Source of the DNA: Woeseiaceae bacterium
GTDB lineage: Bacteria > Pseudomonadota > Gammaproteobacteria > Steroidobacterales > Woeseiaceae
Reading direction: 5' to 3'
Length of the DNA stretch: 64,000 nucleotides
NCBI GenBank assembly: GCA_028277185.1
Contig: JANQGQ010000012.1
Span: 310,001 to 374,000 of the forward strand
The notes under the pieces are model-generated. The model saw nothing but the letters and a program-made list of their open reading frames with translations, was not told the origin of the DNA and searched no databases. The stretch's first letter is position 1. The number at the start of each line of letters is the position of its first letter. The position numbers and the translations under genes are program-made. Below are positions 42,301 to 52,400 of the stretch, in pieces.

Positions 42301-45300
42301 CATCACCGTCACGAGCGTGACCGATCCCTCGGACATGCAGTACGTCGATCCGCTCGAGGCCGACGGCCTCGACAATGACGGCAATGCCGAGATCGACGAG
42401 GTGGCCGGCGAGGGCCAGATCGTGCCGGACAACGACGTGCTTCTCGGCAGCCCGGCAGAGGTCATTGCCGACTACACGCACAGTGACGCCCTGCTGCGGA
42501 TCGACGCCGGCGACAGCGTCAACCTCTACTACCGCGTCGACCCCTTCGACGACGTCGCGCCGCAGCAGCGTCTGACCAACACGGTCACGGCAAGCTACGA
42601 TTCGCTTGCAGGCACCAGCGGCAACCAGTCTGCGCCGGCCGGCGCCAACGGCGAGATCGGCGGCGCGCGCCAGTACGTCTCCGACCAGACGGAAGCGACG
42701 ATCGAGATCATCCCGGTCGAGGTGCAGCCGAAGGCGATCCTGCGCACCTCGAACACGCCGCTCGTCGTATCCTCGACGCCGCAGCCGGTCGTGCCGGGCG
42801 AGGAACTCGAGTTCGAACTCAGGACGCTGATTCCGGTCGCGCAGCTCAGAAACTTCACGATCGTCGACCAGCTGCCCGCCGACATGCGCTGTATCGAAGC
42901 GCCGGTCGTAGATCTCGACGCGCCGCCGTACGACGCCGCGGGCTTTGTCCCCGGCGGCGCGTTTACGCCGACGTGCACGGACACCGAGGTCCGCTGGGAC
43001 TTCGGCAACCAGACCGTGACGAATTCGCCGCGAACGGACCGCCGCTTCGACTTCGGCATCCAGTTCATCGCCCGGGTCGACAACGTCGAGGCCAATCAGG
43101 ACGGTACGCCGATCCGCAACGGCGGGACCTACACGACGACCCAGGTCAGCTACGTCGACGAGATGTCGAACACGATCGTCATCGACTTCGAGGCGGCCGA
43201 GATGACGGTCGTCGAACCGCTGCTCGACGTCGTCAAGGAATTCTCCGTCGAAACGGCCGACGCGCTCGATCGCCTCACGGTTACGGTGACGGCGACCAAC
43301 AACGGCACGGCCACGGCCTACAATCCGCGCTTCCTGGACGACCTGACCGCTACCCGCTACACCTATATAGGCGATGTCGCCGGAGACAACGTCCCGGACA
43401 CGGTCGACACGACGACGTACGGCGCCAACGCACCGTTGTTCAGCTACGCGCCCGGTTACGCCGTCGCGCCCGGCGCCCAGATCAGCTTTACGTTCGTCGT
43501 CGAGGTCGCCGCCGACGTCGAGCCGCTCGAAGTCATGCCCAATACCGTGCAGGCCGACTGGACGTCGCTGCCGTCCGATGCGACCGCGCTCAACACCGGC
43601 GGGACGATCGGTACCAACGGCGATGTCGACGGCATGCGCATCGGTGCGCTGCCGCCGGCCGGAGACGTCGTCAACGACTACGAGGCCGAAGGGTCCGACT
43701 CGGTCTACGTGCCGTCGCTTGCGATCGACAAGACCGACGCCGATCCGGCCGCGCCCGCCGAGATCGGTCTGCACAAGGACTTCGACGTCCGCATCGATCT
43801 GCCGGAGGGAGCCAGCTACGCGGTATCCCTGGGCGACGATCTCGGTACGGGCAGCGCAAGCTACGTGTTCGCGGACAATGCCGACTTCGACGTCACCTAC
43901 GAATTCGTCGGTATCGCGACGATCAACGGCCTCGCCGCCGACGAGGCATCGCTCAATGCCGTGCCCGCCGACGGCGCCAGCGGCGTCATCACCTGGGACA
44001 TCGGCGACGTCGTCACGGAGACCGAGGACGACACGGCGACGAATGACATTACGCCGTACATACGCATCGGCTATGCGGCGCGCGTCAACAACGACGTGGC
44101 CACTAACGTCGGCAGCACGCTGCAGAACTCGGCAACGGCATACTTCCGTAACGGCGATACCGGCGCCCAGGACTCCGTCAACGACACAACGGCCGCCATC
44201 ACGGCGATCGAGCCGGCGCTGACGGCCGCCAAGGCCATCAGCAACGTGACGCCGGGCAAGGCGGCCGGCGACCCGATCGCCCTGGGCGACATCGTCCAGT
44301 ACGTGCTGACCATCCCGAACGTCGCGAACTCGATTGCTTACGACACCAGAATCGTCGACACGCTGCCTCCCGAACTCAGGTTGTATGGCGCCTACACGCC
44401 GACGGCCGCCATCAACGGCGTGCCGGTCGCCGGTTTTGTCGGGGTTCCCGCGGGCGCGCCCGGCGGGCCGCTGATCTGGGGCCGGGACAACGGCGACGGC
44501 AGTCTCGACGTTCCCCCGGCCGCCACGCTCGAGGTGACCTATCAGGTCGAAGTCGTCGCGCCGGCGGACGAGACGGTCGCGCTGACCAACATCGTCTGGG
44601 TCGACTGGACGTCGCGCGACGCCAGCGACGCGTACGAGCGCACCGGCGCCGGGTGTCCGTCGATCACGCCGCCGGACGACTATTGCTTCGGTCCGGCATC
44701 GGCCGACGGGACCCCGCTGCCGGTCGGCCCGCCGCCGGCGCTGTTCAAGGCCAACACACAGCCCGTCGCGACGATCGGCGAGGAGTTCACCTACCGGATC
44801 ACCGTACCCGGCGCCGCGCATCCGCTGCCGCTGTACGACGTCCGCATCCTCGACGATCTCGGCGCCTCGGCGGCCGACATGAGTTTCGTCAGCGTCGCGA
44901 AGGTCTCGGGTTCGGTCGACTGGAACCCGGTCAACACCGGGACGGCGACCAACGTCATCATCGAAGATCCGGCGGGCGGTATCGATATTCCCGTCGGCGA
45001 GCAGATCGTCATCGACCTGACCGTCCGTCTCGACGATACGCCGACCAACGTCCGCGGGCTCGACTTCGAAAACACGGCCGATTACACCTACAACCGGCTC
45101 AACGGCGCGCCGGCGACGATCCTGCCGGGCGGCGGCTACACCGGCGCGCCGATGACGATCGTCGAGCCCGACAACCTGACGCTCGAAAAGAGCGGTCCGG
45201 TGCAGATGCAGGTAGGCCTCGCGTCCACGTTCACGCTCAACGTCCACAACCTGGGCGACTCGCCCGCGTACGGGCTGACGATCTACGATCGCCTGCCGAA

Positions 45301-48300
45301 CGAGGCCACGGCGGGTGTCTGCGACGTGCCGCCCGACGGGTTCACGGCGCAGGTGTTCGAGGCCGACGGCACGACCGCCGTGTCGCCGGTTCTCGTCGAG
45401 GACACCGACTATGCCGTGACGTTCACCGGCGATCCGGACTGCAACGTGCAGATCACGGCGCTGACGCCCGCCGCGGCGATCGGGGCCGATCAGCGTCTCA
45501 TCGTCAGCTATCAGTCCACGCTCGATCTCGACAGCGAGCAGGACGTCAACCTCACGAACGTAGCCGGCGCCACCGAGTGGTTCAGCATCGACGTCGCGGA
45601 CGCCGCCGCACCCTACGCACGGACGTACGCGCGCACGATCACGGACGGCACGGTGGGTACTCTGGATCACGAGGACGCCCACACGGTCATCGTGTTTGCG
45701 CCGGTTCTGACGTTCGAGAAGACCGTCGTGAACGTCACGACGGGAGAAGACCCGGCGACCGTCGCGACTCCGGGTGACGTGCTGCGCTACAGCCTGCTGA
45801 TAGAAAACTTGAGCGACACGCCGCTCAGCGACTTCGCCATCGTCGACGAGCTCGACCGGCTGAACGCGACCCCGATGTTCGCGCCCGGCACGCTGAACGT
45901 CGTTACCGTGCCCCCGGGCGCCGACGTCGCGAACGTCGATCCGGCCGGCGGTGCCGCCGGGACCGGTCTGTTGGACGTGCGCGGGCTGGACCTCGGGGGC
46001 CTGGGCGAAACCGTGCTCGTGGAATTCGAGGTAACGACCGCGCCGGTCATCGCCAACGGCAGCTACGTGCTGAATCAGTCGGAGATCGAGTTCTCGGGAC
46101 TGATCGTCGCGCAGAGCGACGACCCCAACGTCAACGGCGCCGCCGATCCGAACGTTGCGGGCGACGAGGACCCGACGCAGGTGCTGATCGAATCGGCCCC
46201 CGATTTCCGCATCGAGAAGATCTCGTCGTATCTGACGGGCGACCCGAACGTGCTGCTCGCGGGCGAGCGGCTGCGCTACACGATCACGGTGCAGAACGTC
46301 GGCACCGACAACGCAACGGGTGTCGAACTCGTCGACATGCTGCCCGCGAACGTGAGCTACGTCACCGGCAGCACGACGCTGAACGGCGCGGTGATTCCCG
46401 ACGGTCCGAACGGCGTGCTGCCGCTCGGCGAAGGCATAGCGCTGAACGCGCCCGGAGACGACACGCCGGGCAACATGAACGCCCAGGCGGCCAACAACGT
46501 TGCGACCATCGTATTCGACGTCGACGTGAACCCGGACCTGCTGGACGGCACCGTGCTGTCGAATCAGGCATTCGTCAGCGCGCTCGACTACGGTCTCGTG
46601 GATCTGCCGTCCGACGACCCGCGAACCCCGGTGCCCGACGACCCGACGCGCGACGTCGTCGGCAACGTGCCGCTGTTGTTCGCGCCGAAGACCGCGGAAC
46701 TCGTCGTCGACATGGGCTCGCCGGGTATCGTCGATCCGGGCGACGTACTGCGCTACACGATCACGGTCTACAACAACAGCCCCGTCATACCGGCGACCGG
46801 CGTCTACCTGACCGACGGCGTGCCGCTGAACGTCACTTACGTCGAGGACTCGACGACCCTCAACGGCAACGCCGTGGGCGTGCCCGACGCGGGTGCCTTC
46901 CCGCTCGAAAACGGGCTGCCAATCAGTTCCGCCGATCTGACACCGCCGCTGCCGGGCGCCGGCGAGGGCATCCTCACGCCGGGCGAGGCGGCGGTCGTGC
47001 AGTTCGACATGCGCGTGGACGACGGGGTCGCCGCCGGCACGCTGATTCGCAACCAGGCGACGGTCTCGACCGAAGAGCTCGCCAACGTCCTGACCGACGG
47101 CGACGGCAATCCCGCGACGGGTCCCGAGCCGACGGTCGTCGTGGTCGGCGACGTCCAGCAGCTTGCAATCACGAAGACGGTCGCGGTCGTGGACGGCGGC
47201 GCCGCGCTCGCGGGCTCGGTGCTCGAATACCTCGTGACGGTCAGGAACATCGGCGCCGTGCCGGCGCTGTACGTGGCGATCACGGACGAGCTCGACGAAC
47301 CGGTTCCGGGGCAGTTGATCTACGTAGATCAGTCCGCCGTCATGAACGGCCTCGAAGCCGGCGTCAGCTTCGACGCGGCCACCAACACGATCACCGCCGA
47401 CTACTTCGACGAGTACGGAGCGCTGGCGCCGGACGGCGAGGTGACGCTTCGGTTCCGCGCGGCGATCTACGATACGGCGCCGGACGGCACGAGCATCATC
47501 AACGTCGCCGAGGTCGGTTGGAACGACCCGCTCCAGTACCTGACCGCTCAGGTCTCGATCGATGTGGGCGCCATGCCGAACGCCGGGATGTTGAGCGGCA
47601 ACGTCTTCCACGACTCCGACTACGACAACACGCCCGACCTCGCCGAGCGTCCGCTCGAGGGCTGGAGCGTGCAGCTCCTGCGCAACGATCAGCCGCTGCG
47701 CACGGTCGAGACCGACACCGACGGCAACTATCGGATCAGCGGCGTGGTCCCGAACTACGCCACGGGCGACGTCTACTCCCTGCGCTTCGGGGCGCCCGGC
47801 GCGAACTCGCGCACGGCGCTGATGGGCTACACCGATTCGGACTTCACCGACGGGCTGCATCTCATTACCGACATCGAGGTGACCGCCGGCAGCAACCTGC
47901 TTGCGCTGAACCTGCCGATCGATCCGAACGGCGTCGTCTACGATGCCGTGTCGAGGCTGCCTCTGGCCGGCGCCGTCGTTACGCTGATCGACGCGCGCAC
48001 CCAGCAGCCGGTACCGGGCACCTGCTTCGACGACCCGAATCAGCAGAACCAGGTGACGGTCGCCAACGGCTACTACAAGTTCGACCTGAACTTCGCCGAG
48101 CCTGCGTGCCCGAGCGGCGGCGACTACATCATCCGGCTCGAGCCGCCCGGCAGCAATTTCGTCGGTGGGGTCTCGGAGCTGATACCGCCCGCAAGCGACC
48201 GTTCGACCTATCCGTTCGACGTACCGAACTGCCCCGGATCGGGCGAAGACGCGGTCCCGACGACCAGCGATTTCTGCGAAGTCCAGCCGAGTGAGTTCGA

Positions 48301-49438
48301 GCCCGGTACGGGCGTCCGTGCCCGCAGCGACCGCACGGTCTACCATTCGCGGCTGCGCCTCGACGATAGTCAGGCGCCGGGTTCCGCCCAGCTCTTCAAC
48401 AACCACATACCGCTCGACCCGATTCTGGGCGGCGCCGTCTCGATCACGAAGACGACGCCCTCGCTCAACGTCACGCGCGGCCAGCTCGTGCCGTATGTGA
48501 TTACGATCAGCAACTCCTTCGGTGTGGATCTGCAGGACGTCAGCGTCATCGACCGTTTCCCGGCCGGTTTCCGCTACGTCGAGGGCTCGGCACGTCTGGA
48601 CGACGTTCCCACCGAACCGCTCACCAACGGCCGGGAGCTGATCTGGCCCGACCTCTCGCTAGCGCAGTCGGGGACGCGCACGATCAAGCTCCTGCTGGCC
48701 GTCGGTGCCGGCGTGACCGAAGGCGAGTTCATCAACCGCGCGCAGGCCGCGAGCACCCTGACCGGTAACGCGATGTCGGAGGAGGCCACGGCCACGGTGC
48801 GGATCGTGCCCGATCCGACTTTCGACTGCACCGACGTGACGGGCAAGGTCTTCGACGACGACAACCGCAACGGCATCCAGGACCAGGGCGAGCGCGGCAT
48901 CGGCGGCGTACGTCTCGTCACCGCCACGGGTCTCGCGGCGACGACCGACGCCAGCGGCCGCTATCACATCACCTGCGCGATCGTTCCGAACGAGAGCCGC
49001 GGCAGCAACTTCGTCGTGAAGATCGACGACCGCACGCTGCCCAGCGGCTTCCGGCCGTCGACGCGTCCCGTGCAGATCCAGCGAGCCACGCGCGGTAAGG
49101 CGCTCAAGATCAACTTCGGCGCATCGATTCACCGGGTCGTCGGCCTCGACGTCGCCGATGCCGTCTTCAAACCGGATACCACCGAAATACGCAGCTTGTG
49201 GGAGCCGCGGATCGGGCTGCTGCTCAATGAGCTGAAGAAGGCGCCGGCCGTGCTCCGCCTGTCCTATGTCGCCGACATCGAGAACGAGCATCTCGCCGAA
49301 CAGCGGCTCGAGGCGATCAAGGGCCGCATCATGCGGGACTGGGAGGAGCTCGACTGCTGCTACGAACTCGTTATCGAGCCCGAAATCTACTGGCGCCGGG
49401 GCGAGCCGCCGGACCGCGGCAGGGGGAGTAAGCCGTGA
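39305..49438 (+). CDS. Giant secreted DUF11-repeat surface protein with OmpA-like C-terminus
   Basis: A 3377-residue protein. The ATG at 39305 gives a signal peptide (PATGVAAGLAVGLLLLANPAAA); an in-frame start at 39203 lacks one. I count about sixteen DUF11-like beta-sandwich repeats, recognisable by motifs such as DVLRYTITVYNNSPVIPATG and YVEDSTTLNG or YVTGSTTLNG. Near the end are SdrD/Cna-B-like modules (LSGNVFHDSDYDNTPDLAERPLEGWSV; VTGKVFDDDNRNGIQDQGERGIGGV) with Asp-rich likely calcium sites. The last ~100 residues (VFKPDTTEIRSLWEP...LSYVADIENEHLAEQRLEAI) look OmpA-like and may anchor it to peptidoglycan. Probably a long rod at the cell surface. Its stop overlaps the start of the next gene (GTGA). 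Confidence 0.85.
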   Translation: MPRFFRKPIELPATGVAAGLAVGLLLLANPAAAQIIPASCPSNLDTVSLIEHDLSASFCELCEVGTVRLVIENPYRASDDVDFTAIVVTENLQESGLTYVPGTTSFTGSNITPPLPVEPVVTDTNGRLLTWTLPAGFTMDAPSGLVGNTPRLTIEFDVRRAAALGEEGLVSANRDINASVEFAPSCDLTYRHSDETGNDPLALREPEPVIVKTGRNVDAGQGAASYSDPVYGHENDDVIWRIEVVNNGEADLQDFRFDDVMDPGNYVIDYICDSEADANSAATNNGTGDCQATGGVTTLNDVSVAALFGGGANPYIVAPAGGNGFYYLVGRVTDSCTNRTNTVSDVQWGCQVEAPPGGISQTSGLLTAGDDALLSTLSLANTLDVAVALTGTNTSQPMGGKGTVTITISNNTGGTIIGGAGGFRLRNVLPAEYVVDPTFDPVVSMAPAYGNDYPGMLDTISWDNPVAGTYPTLSTTDPLVPLQNTAPEFTITSSEPHPDFPADHVDMLRHGDVLTITFRTVLIDPSYYDREAYIDVQEERPGSDPPNTDPTESFAIANQLEIWYEEFCTSTVYNRTFNDNDTANPEDIDLGMIGSPLVYILTNTDVLPLRVDLNNNGGHDADDYFAYVTFGEAMTVQTAPASCSVTSNPPAWPEWQLPVGIPSTAAVYQCDPGVVPAGGQQTLEFEVVKNTDASADDDLTFRADVIGEITLSDGTPLWFPTPTVRGDGELPRANDYTVDSLRARVVGYNLLKSQRGVCSENNPPPATPDVEIQIGEECDFAIESGGWFGFDTPGFTYIAVQDIQVVDNIPDGQGYISSTDPFAPGFSTASILNVSLNPPPAPLDEAPFDWTHNTVVPAERITEKDHWFRVDVKTRLLNDPVDTVAAPNQHADPSTNILTSTFEAVFFNPLTSLEEVYELSQSTIGYPPEFRRRVDLTVTEPRLVLTKEVCNETIYGTGPACTNFVPLADDGDAFDTYIWRVNVANEAAAGGVTRAPAYDITVTSVTDPSDMQYVDPLEADGLDNDGNAEIDEVAGEGQIVPDNDVLLGSPAEVIADYTHSDALLRIDAGDSVNLYYRVDPFDDVAPQQRLTNTVTASYDSLAGTSGNQSAPAGANGEIGGARQYVSDQTEATIEIIPVEVQPKAILRTSNTPLVVSSTPQPVVPGEELEFELRTLIPVAQLRNFTIVDQLPADMRCIEAPVVDLDAPPYDAAGFVPGGAFTPTCTDTEVRWDFGNQTVTNSPRTDRRFDFGIQFIARVDNVEANQDGTPIRNGGTYTTTQVSYVDEMSNTIVIDFEAAEMTVVEPLLDVVKEFSVETADALDRLTVTVTATNNGTATAYNPRFLDDLTATRYTYIGDVAGDNVPDTVDTTTYGANAPLFSYAPGYAVAPGAQISFTFVVEVAADVEPLEVMPNTVQADWTSLPSDATALNTGGTIGTNGDVDGMRIGALPPAGDVVNDYEAEGSDSVYVPSLAIDKTDADPAAPAEIGLHKDFDVRIDLPEGASYAVSLGDDLGTGSASYVFADNADFDVTYEFVGIATINGLAADEASLNAVPADGASGVITWDIGDVVTETEDDTATNDITPYIRIGYAARVNNDVATNVGSTLQNSATAYFRNGDTGAQDSVNDTTAAITAIEPALTAAKAISNVTPGKAAGDPIALGDIVQYVLTIPNVANSIAYDTRIVDTLPPELRLYGAYTPTAAINGVPVAGFVGVPAGAPGGPLIWGRDNGDGSLDVPPAATLEVTYQVEVVAPADETVALTNIVWVDWTSRDASDAYERTGAGCPSITPPDDYCFGPASADGTPLPVGPPPALFKANTQPVATIGEEFTYRITVPGAAHPLPLYDVRILDDLGASAADMSFVSVAKVSGSVDWNPVNTGTATNVIIEDPAGGIDIPVGEQIVIDLTVRLDDTPTNVRGLDFENTADYTYNRLNGAPATILPGGGYTGAPMTIVEPDNLTLEKSGPVQMQVGLASTFTLNVHNLGDSPAYGLTIYDRLPNEATAGVCDVPPDGFTAQVFEADGTTAVSPVLVEDTDYAVTFTGDPDCNVQITALTPAAAIGADQRLIVSYQSTLDLDSEQDVNLTNVAGATEWFSIDVADAAAPYARTYARTITDGTVGTLDHEDAHTVIVFAPVLTFEKTVVNVTTGEDPATVATPGDVLRYSLLIENLSDTPLSDFAIVDELDRLNATPMFAPGTLNVVTVPPGADVANVDPAGGAAGTGLLDVRGLDLGGLGETVLVEFEVTTAPVIANGSYVLNQSEIEFSGLIVAQSDDPNVNGAADPNVAGDEDPTQVLIESAPDFRIEKISSYLTGDPNVLLAGERLRYTITVQNVGTDNATGVELVDMLPANVSYVTGSTTLNGAVIPDGPNGVLPLGEGIALNAPGDDTPGNMNAQAANNVATIVFDVDVNPDLLDGTVLSNQAFVSALDYGLVDLPSDDPRTPVPDDPTRDVVGNVPLLFAPKTAELVVDMGSPGIVDPGDVLRYTITVYNNSPVIPATGVYLTDGVPLNVTYVEDSTTLNGNAVGVPDAGAFPLENGLPISSADLTPPLPGAGEGILTPGEAAVVQFDMRVDDGVAAGTLIRNQATVSTEELANVLTDGDGNPATGPEPTVVVVGDVQQLAITKTVAVVDGGAALAGSVLEYLVTVRNIGAVPALYVAITDELDEPVPGQLIYVDQSAVMNGLEAGVSFDAATNTITADYFDEYGALAPDGEVTLRFRAAIYDTAPDGTSIINVAEVGWNDPLQYLTAQVSIDVGAMPNAGMLSGNVFHDSDYDNTPDLAERPLEGWSVQLLRNDQPLRTVETDTDGNYRISGVVPNYATGDVYSLRFGAPGANSRTALMGYTDSDFTDGLHLITDIEVTAGSNLLALNLPIDPNGVVYDAVSRLPLAGAVVTLIDARTQQPVPGTCFDDPNQQNQVTVANGYYKFDLNFAEPACPSGGDYIIRLEPPGSNFVGGVSELIPPASDRSTYPFDVPNCPGSGEDAVPTTSDFCEVQPSEFEPGTGVRARSDRTVYHSRLRLDDSQAPGSAQLFNNHIPLDPILGGAVSITKTTPSLNVTRGQLVPYVITISNSFGVDLQDVSVIDRFPAGFRYVEGSARLDDVPTEPLTNGRELIWPDLSLAQSGTRTIKLLLAVGAGVTEGEFINRAQAASTLTGNAMSEEATATVRIVPDPTFDCTDVTGKVFDDDNRNGIQDQGERGIGGVRLVTATGLAATTDASGRYHITCAIVPNESRGSNFVVKIDDRTLPSGFRPSTRPVQIQRATRGKALKINFGASIHRVVGLDVADAVFKPDTTEIRSLWEPRIGLLLNELKKAPAVLRLSYVADIENEHLAEQRLEAIKGRIMRDWEELDCCYELVIEPEIYWRRGEPPDRGRGSKP

Positions 49439-52400
49439 GCAACGTGACGATACTCAGCCGTACAGCCGCCCTGTTGTTGCTCGGGCCCCTGCTGGTGCAC
49501 GCCAAAGGGGTCGACGAGGCAGAGGTGGGCGAAGCTGTCGAAAAACATCTGTCGCCCGACGAGCCGATCATGCAGTGGGTACAGGATCCCGAGCGCGTCA
49601 ACGCCGACATGGCCGACATGATCGTGACGCGCGAGACGACGGCCGAAGCGTTCGAGACGATCAAGCTGTCCAATCTCGTGCCGGCCGTGCACTTCGAATC
49701 GGGCGTCGCCGATATCCCGGGCGATACCATCGTATCCCTGAGCGGAATTCTCGAGCGGATGCAGGACAAGCTCAACGTGCGCCTGCATCTCGTCGGGCAC
49801 GCCGACAATCAGCCGCTGTCGCCGGCGCTTCAGGAGGTCTATGGCGACAACGAGGGTTTGTCGCGCGAGCGCGCGGGCGAGGTTGCCGAGTACCTTCAGG
49901 ACGCGCTGGCGCTGCCGCCCGAGGCGGTGTCCTACGAATGGATGGGCGACCGCCAGCCGGTTGCGACGAACCTGACGCCACAAGGCCGGGCCGAGAACCG
50001 CCGCGTCGAGATCGAGGTCTGGTACGACGAGCCGGGCGAACGCGTCGCGCTCGAGGAATTCCTCGTGCCCCACCAGATCCGGCGCGTAAAAGCCTGTCGC
50101 ATGGAGACCGTCTGCAAGCTGCGCTACGTCGACGGTCACGCGCGCCGCGCCCGCGTGCAGAACCTCATCGCGCCTCTCTACTACGATGAGGACTCCATCG
50201 ACGTGACGCCGGAGTTCTTAGGCTACGTTCAGGAAGCGTTCGACAACCTCGCCGAAAGGCAGAACGTATCGGTCCGCTTCGTCGGCTACAGCGACGACCG
50301 GCCGCTCGAAGGCCGCATGGAGCGGATTTACGGCAGCACGCTCGGCCTGTCGAAGGCGCGGGCACGCCGCGTGGCGCTTGCCGTCCAGGACAGCCTCGGT
50401 CTGCCGACCGAGGTCGTGGAAAGCGACGGCCGGGGCGCGGAGCGGCCGCTAGGGTCGAACCGGACGGAACACGGCCGGGCTTTGAACCGGCGCGTGGAAG
50501 TCGAGTTCTGGTACGACGACCCCCTGAAAGAACTGCCCGATGAGCCGCAGATCTGTCCCGAGGAGGGCGGCGCCGAGATCGTCACGCGCGTCTTCGATCC
50601 GCCCGGCGGGCCGATCGAAGACGTGCCGTTCGTCGACGGCGAACCCGTGATTCCGCCGGGTTATGCCGCCGCGCTCGGCGGCGCGCTGACGGCGGCGGGC
50701 GACCGGATCAACCTGCGCCTGCGCTTCCTCGGCTACACGGAGAACGAACGCCTCGAGCGTCGCACGGCAGCCGTTTACGGCGACGACATCGGCCTGTCCG
50801 CGTCGCGGGCGCGGCGCGTCATGGAGCACGTCGCGGCCGAACTCGACCTTGGAGCGTCCCAGGCCGAGTTCGAAGGCCGCGGCTATGTGCACTCGTCGGA
50901 CGTCGTCAACACCGGATTCGTCCAGGGCGATACCTCGCACGTCGCGGTGCAGGTCGTCTACGACGAACTCGCGATACTCGACGACTACGAAGGTGTCGAC
51001 ATCACGCGCATCACGCGGGAGCTCAAGCCCGAGGATCCGCTTGGGCTGAACCTCATGCGCATTACGGTCGACGGCGTGCCCATCGACGATCCGGAGCGCA
51101 GCTCGGCCGACATCCAGCGCTGCACCGACGTCGCCATGGAGGTCGCCAACATCCAGTTCGGTTTCGACAATTTGCGCTCGGCGCCGCGGCTCTCCGTGAC
51201 GACGCGCTCGCCGCGCATTGTGGTCGAGCGCGATGTCGACCTGCAGGGCTTCGCGTCCCCCGTCGAGTTTCGCATGTACACGAACTATTCGTACTTCATC
51301 GAGCGCGCCGAAGTACGCGTCTTCGAGGCCGGCCAGTCTCCCGAGTCGGAGCCGCTCGACGTCGTCGAGATCCCGCTCGACGGCAGCGCGATGTGGGCAC
51401 CGCCGGCAACTTGGTTCCGGGCACCGCTGCGTCAGCTCAACTATGTGCTGCGGGCCTATGGCGACGATGGCAACTTCGACGAGACCACGGCCCAGCCGCT
51501 CTGGGTCGTCTACGAAGACGTGAGCAACCCGGGGCCGATCGACGTTCCGCGCCGCGACGGGATCTTCGACGCGCCGGAACGGCCGATGTTCGCGGGCACG
51601 TACAGTGAAAGCCTGCTACCGATAAGCGACGACGGCAGCTTCGGTGAGACTGCGAGGAAGAATCTGCTGCGCGTCCGGAACGACAACGGTTTCATGAAGA
51701 ACGGTTCGGAGGGTCTGCTGCGTGTCAGCGACCGCGGTAGCTTCGAAGAGAACGTACTGCAGCCGCTCCTGGCGATTCATGACGACCCGGCAAGCGCGGC
51801 CCCGGACGACGCTAAGGAGCTCGCCACGTCGACCCGCGATACGTTCGCGGCGGGCTACGGCGAAAACCTCCTCGGCGTGCAGAACATCACCCTCGGCAGC
51901 GGCACGGTCCGCGTCCACGGCGACTACGTTCCGCCCGACCACGAGGTTTGGGTAGCCGGCAAGCCTGTGCCGGTCGCCGCAGACGGCAGTTTCGTCACCG
52001 AGGAGGTCTTGCCCGACGGCGCGCACACGGTCGAAGTCGCCGTCATCGATCCGGATGGCCGCGGCGACCTGTACCTTCGCGACCTCGAATTCGAGTCCAA
52101 CGACTGGTTCTACGTCGGGATGGCCGATCTGACCGTGTCGGAGGGCACGGCCAGCGGCGCGGCCGAGCTTCTGAGCGGCGACAACCCCGCTTACGACGTC
52201 AATTCGAACGTCGACGGCCGTCTGGCCTTCTTCCTGAACGGCAAGTTCGGCGGTCACTGGCGGCTGACGGCCAGCGCGGACACGCGCGAGGGCCCGATCG
52301 ACGACATCTTCTCGAACTTCATGGCCAAGGACCCGCAGTCGCTGTTCCGGCGCATCGACCCGGAGTACTACTACCCGACCTTCGGCGACGACAGCACCGT

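Noticed and set aside
39206..48406. Stop-free antisense frame of more than 3000 codons opposite the DUF11 gene
   Set aside because: It mirrors the codon bias of the giant gene (GC-rich third positions). The translation is a monotone of Arg, Val, Asp and Gly without signal peptide, domain or start context. An artefact of composition.
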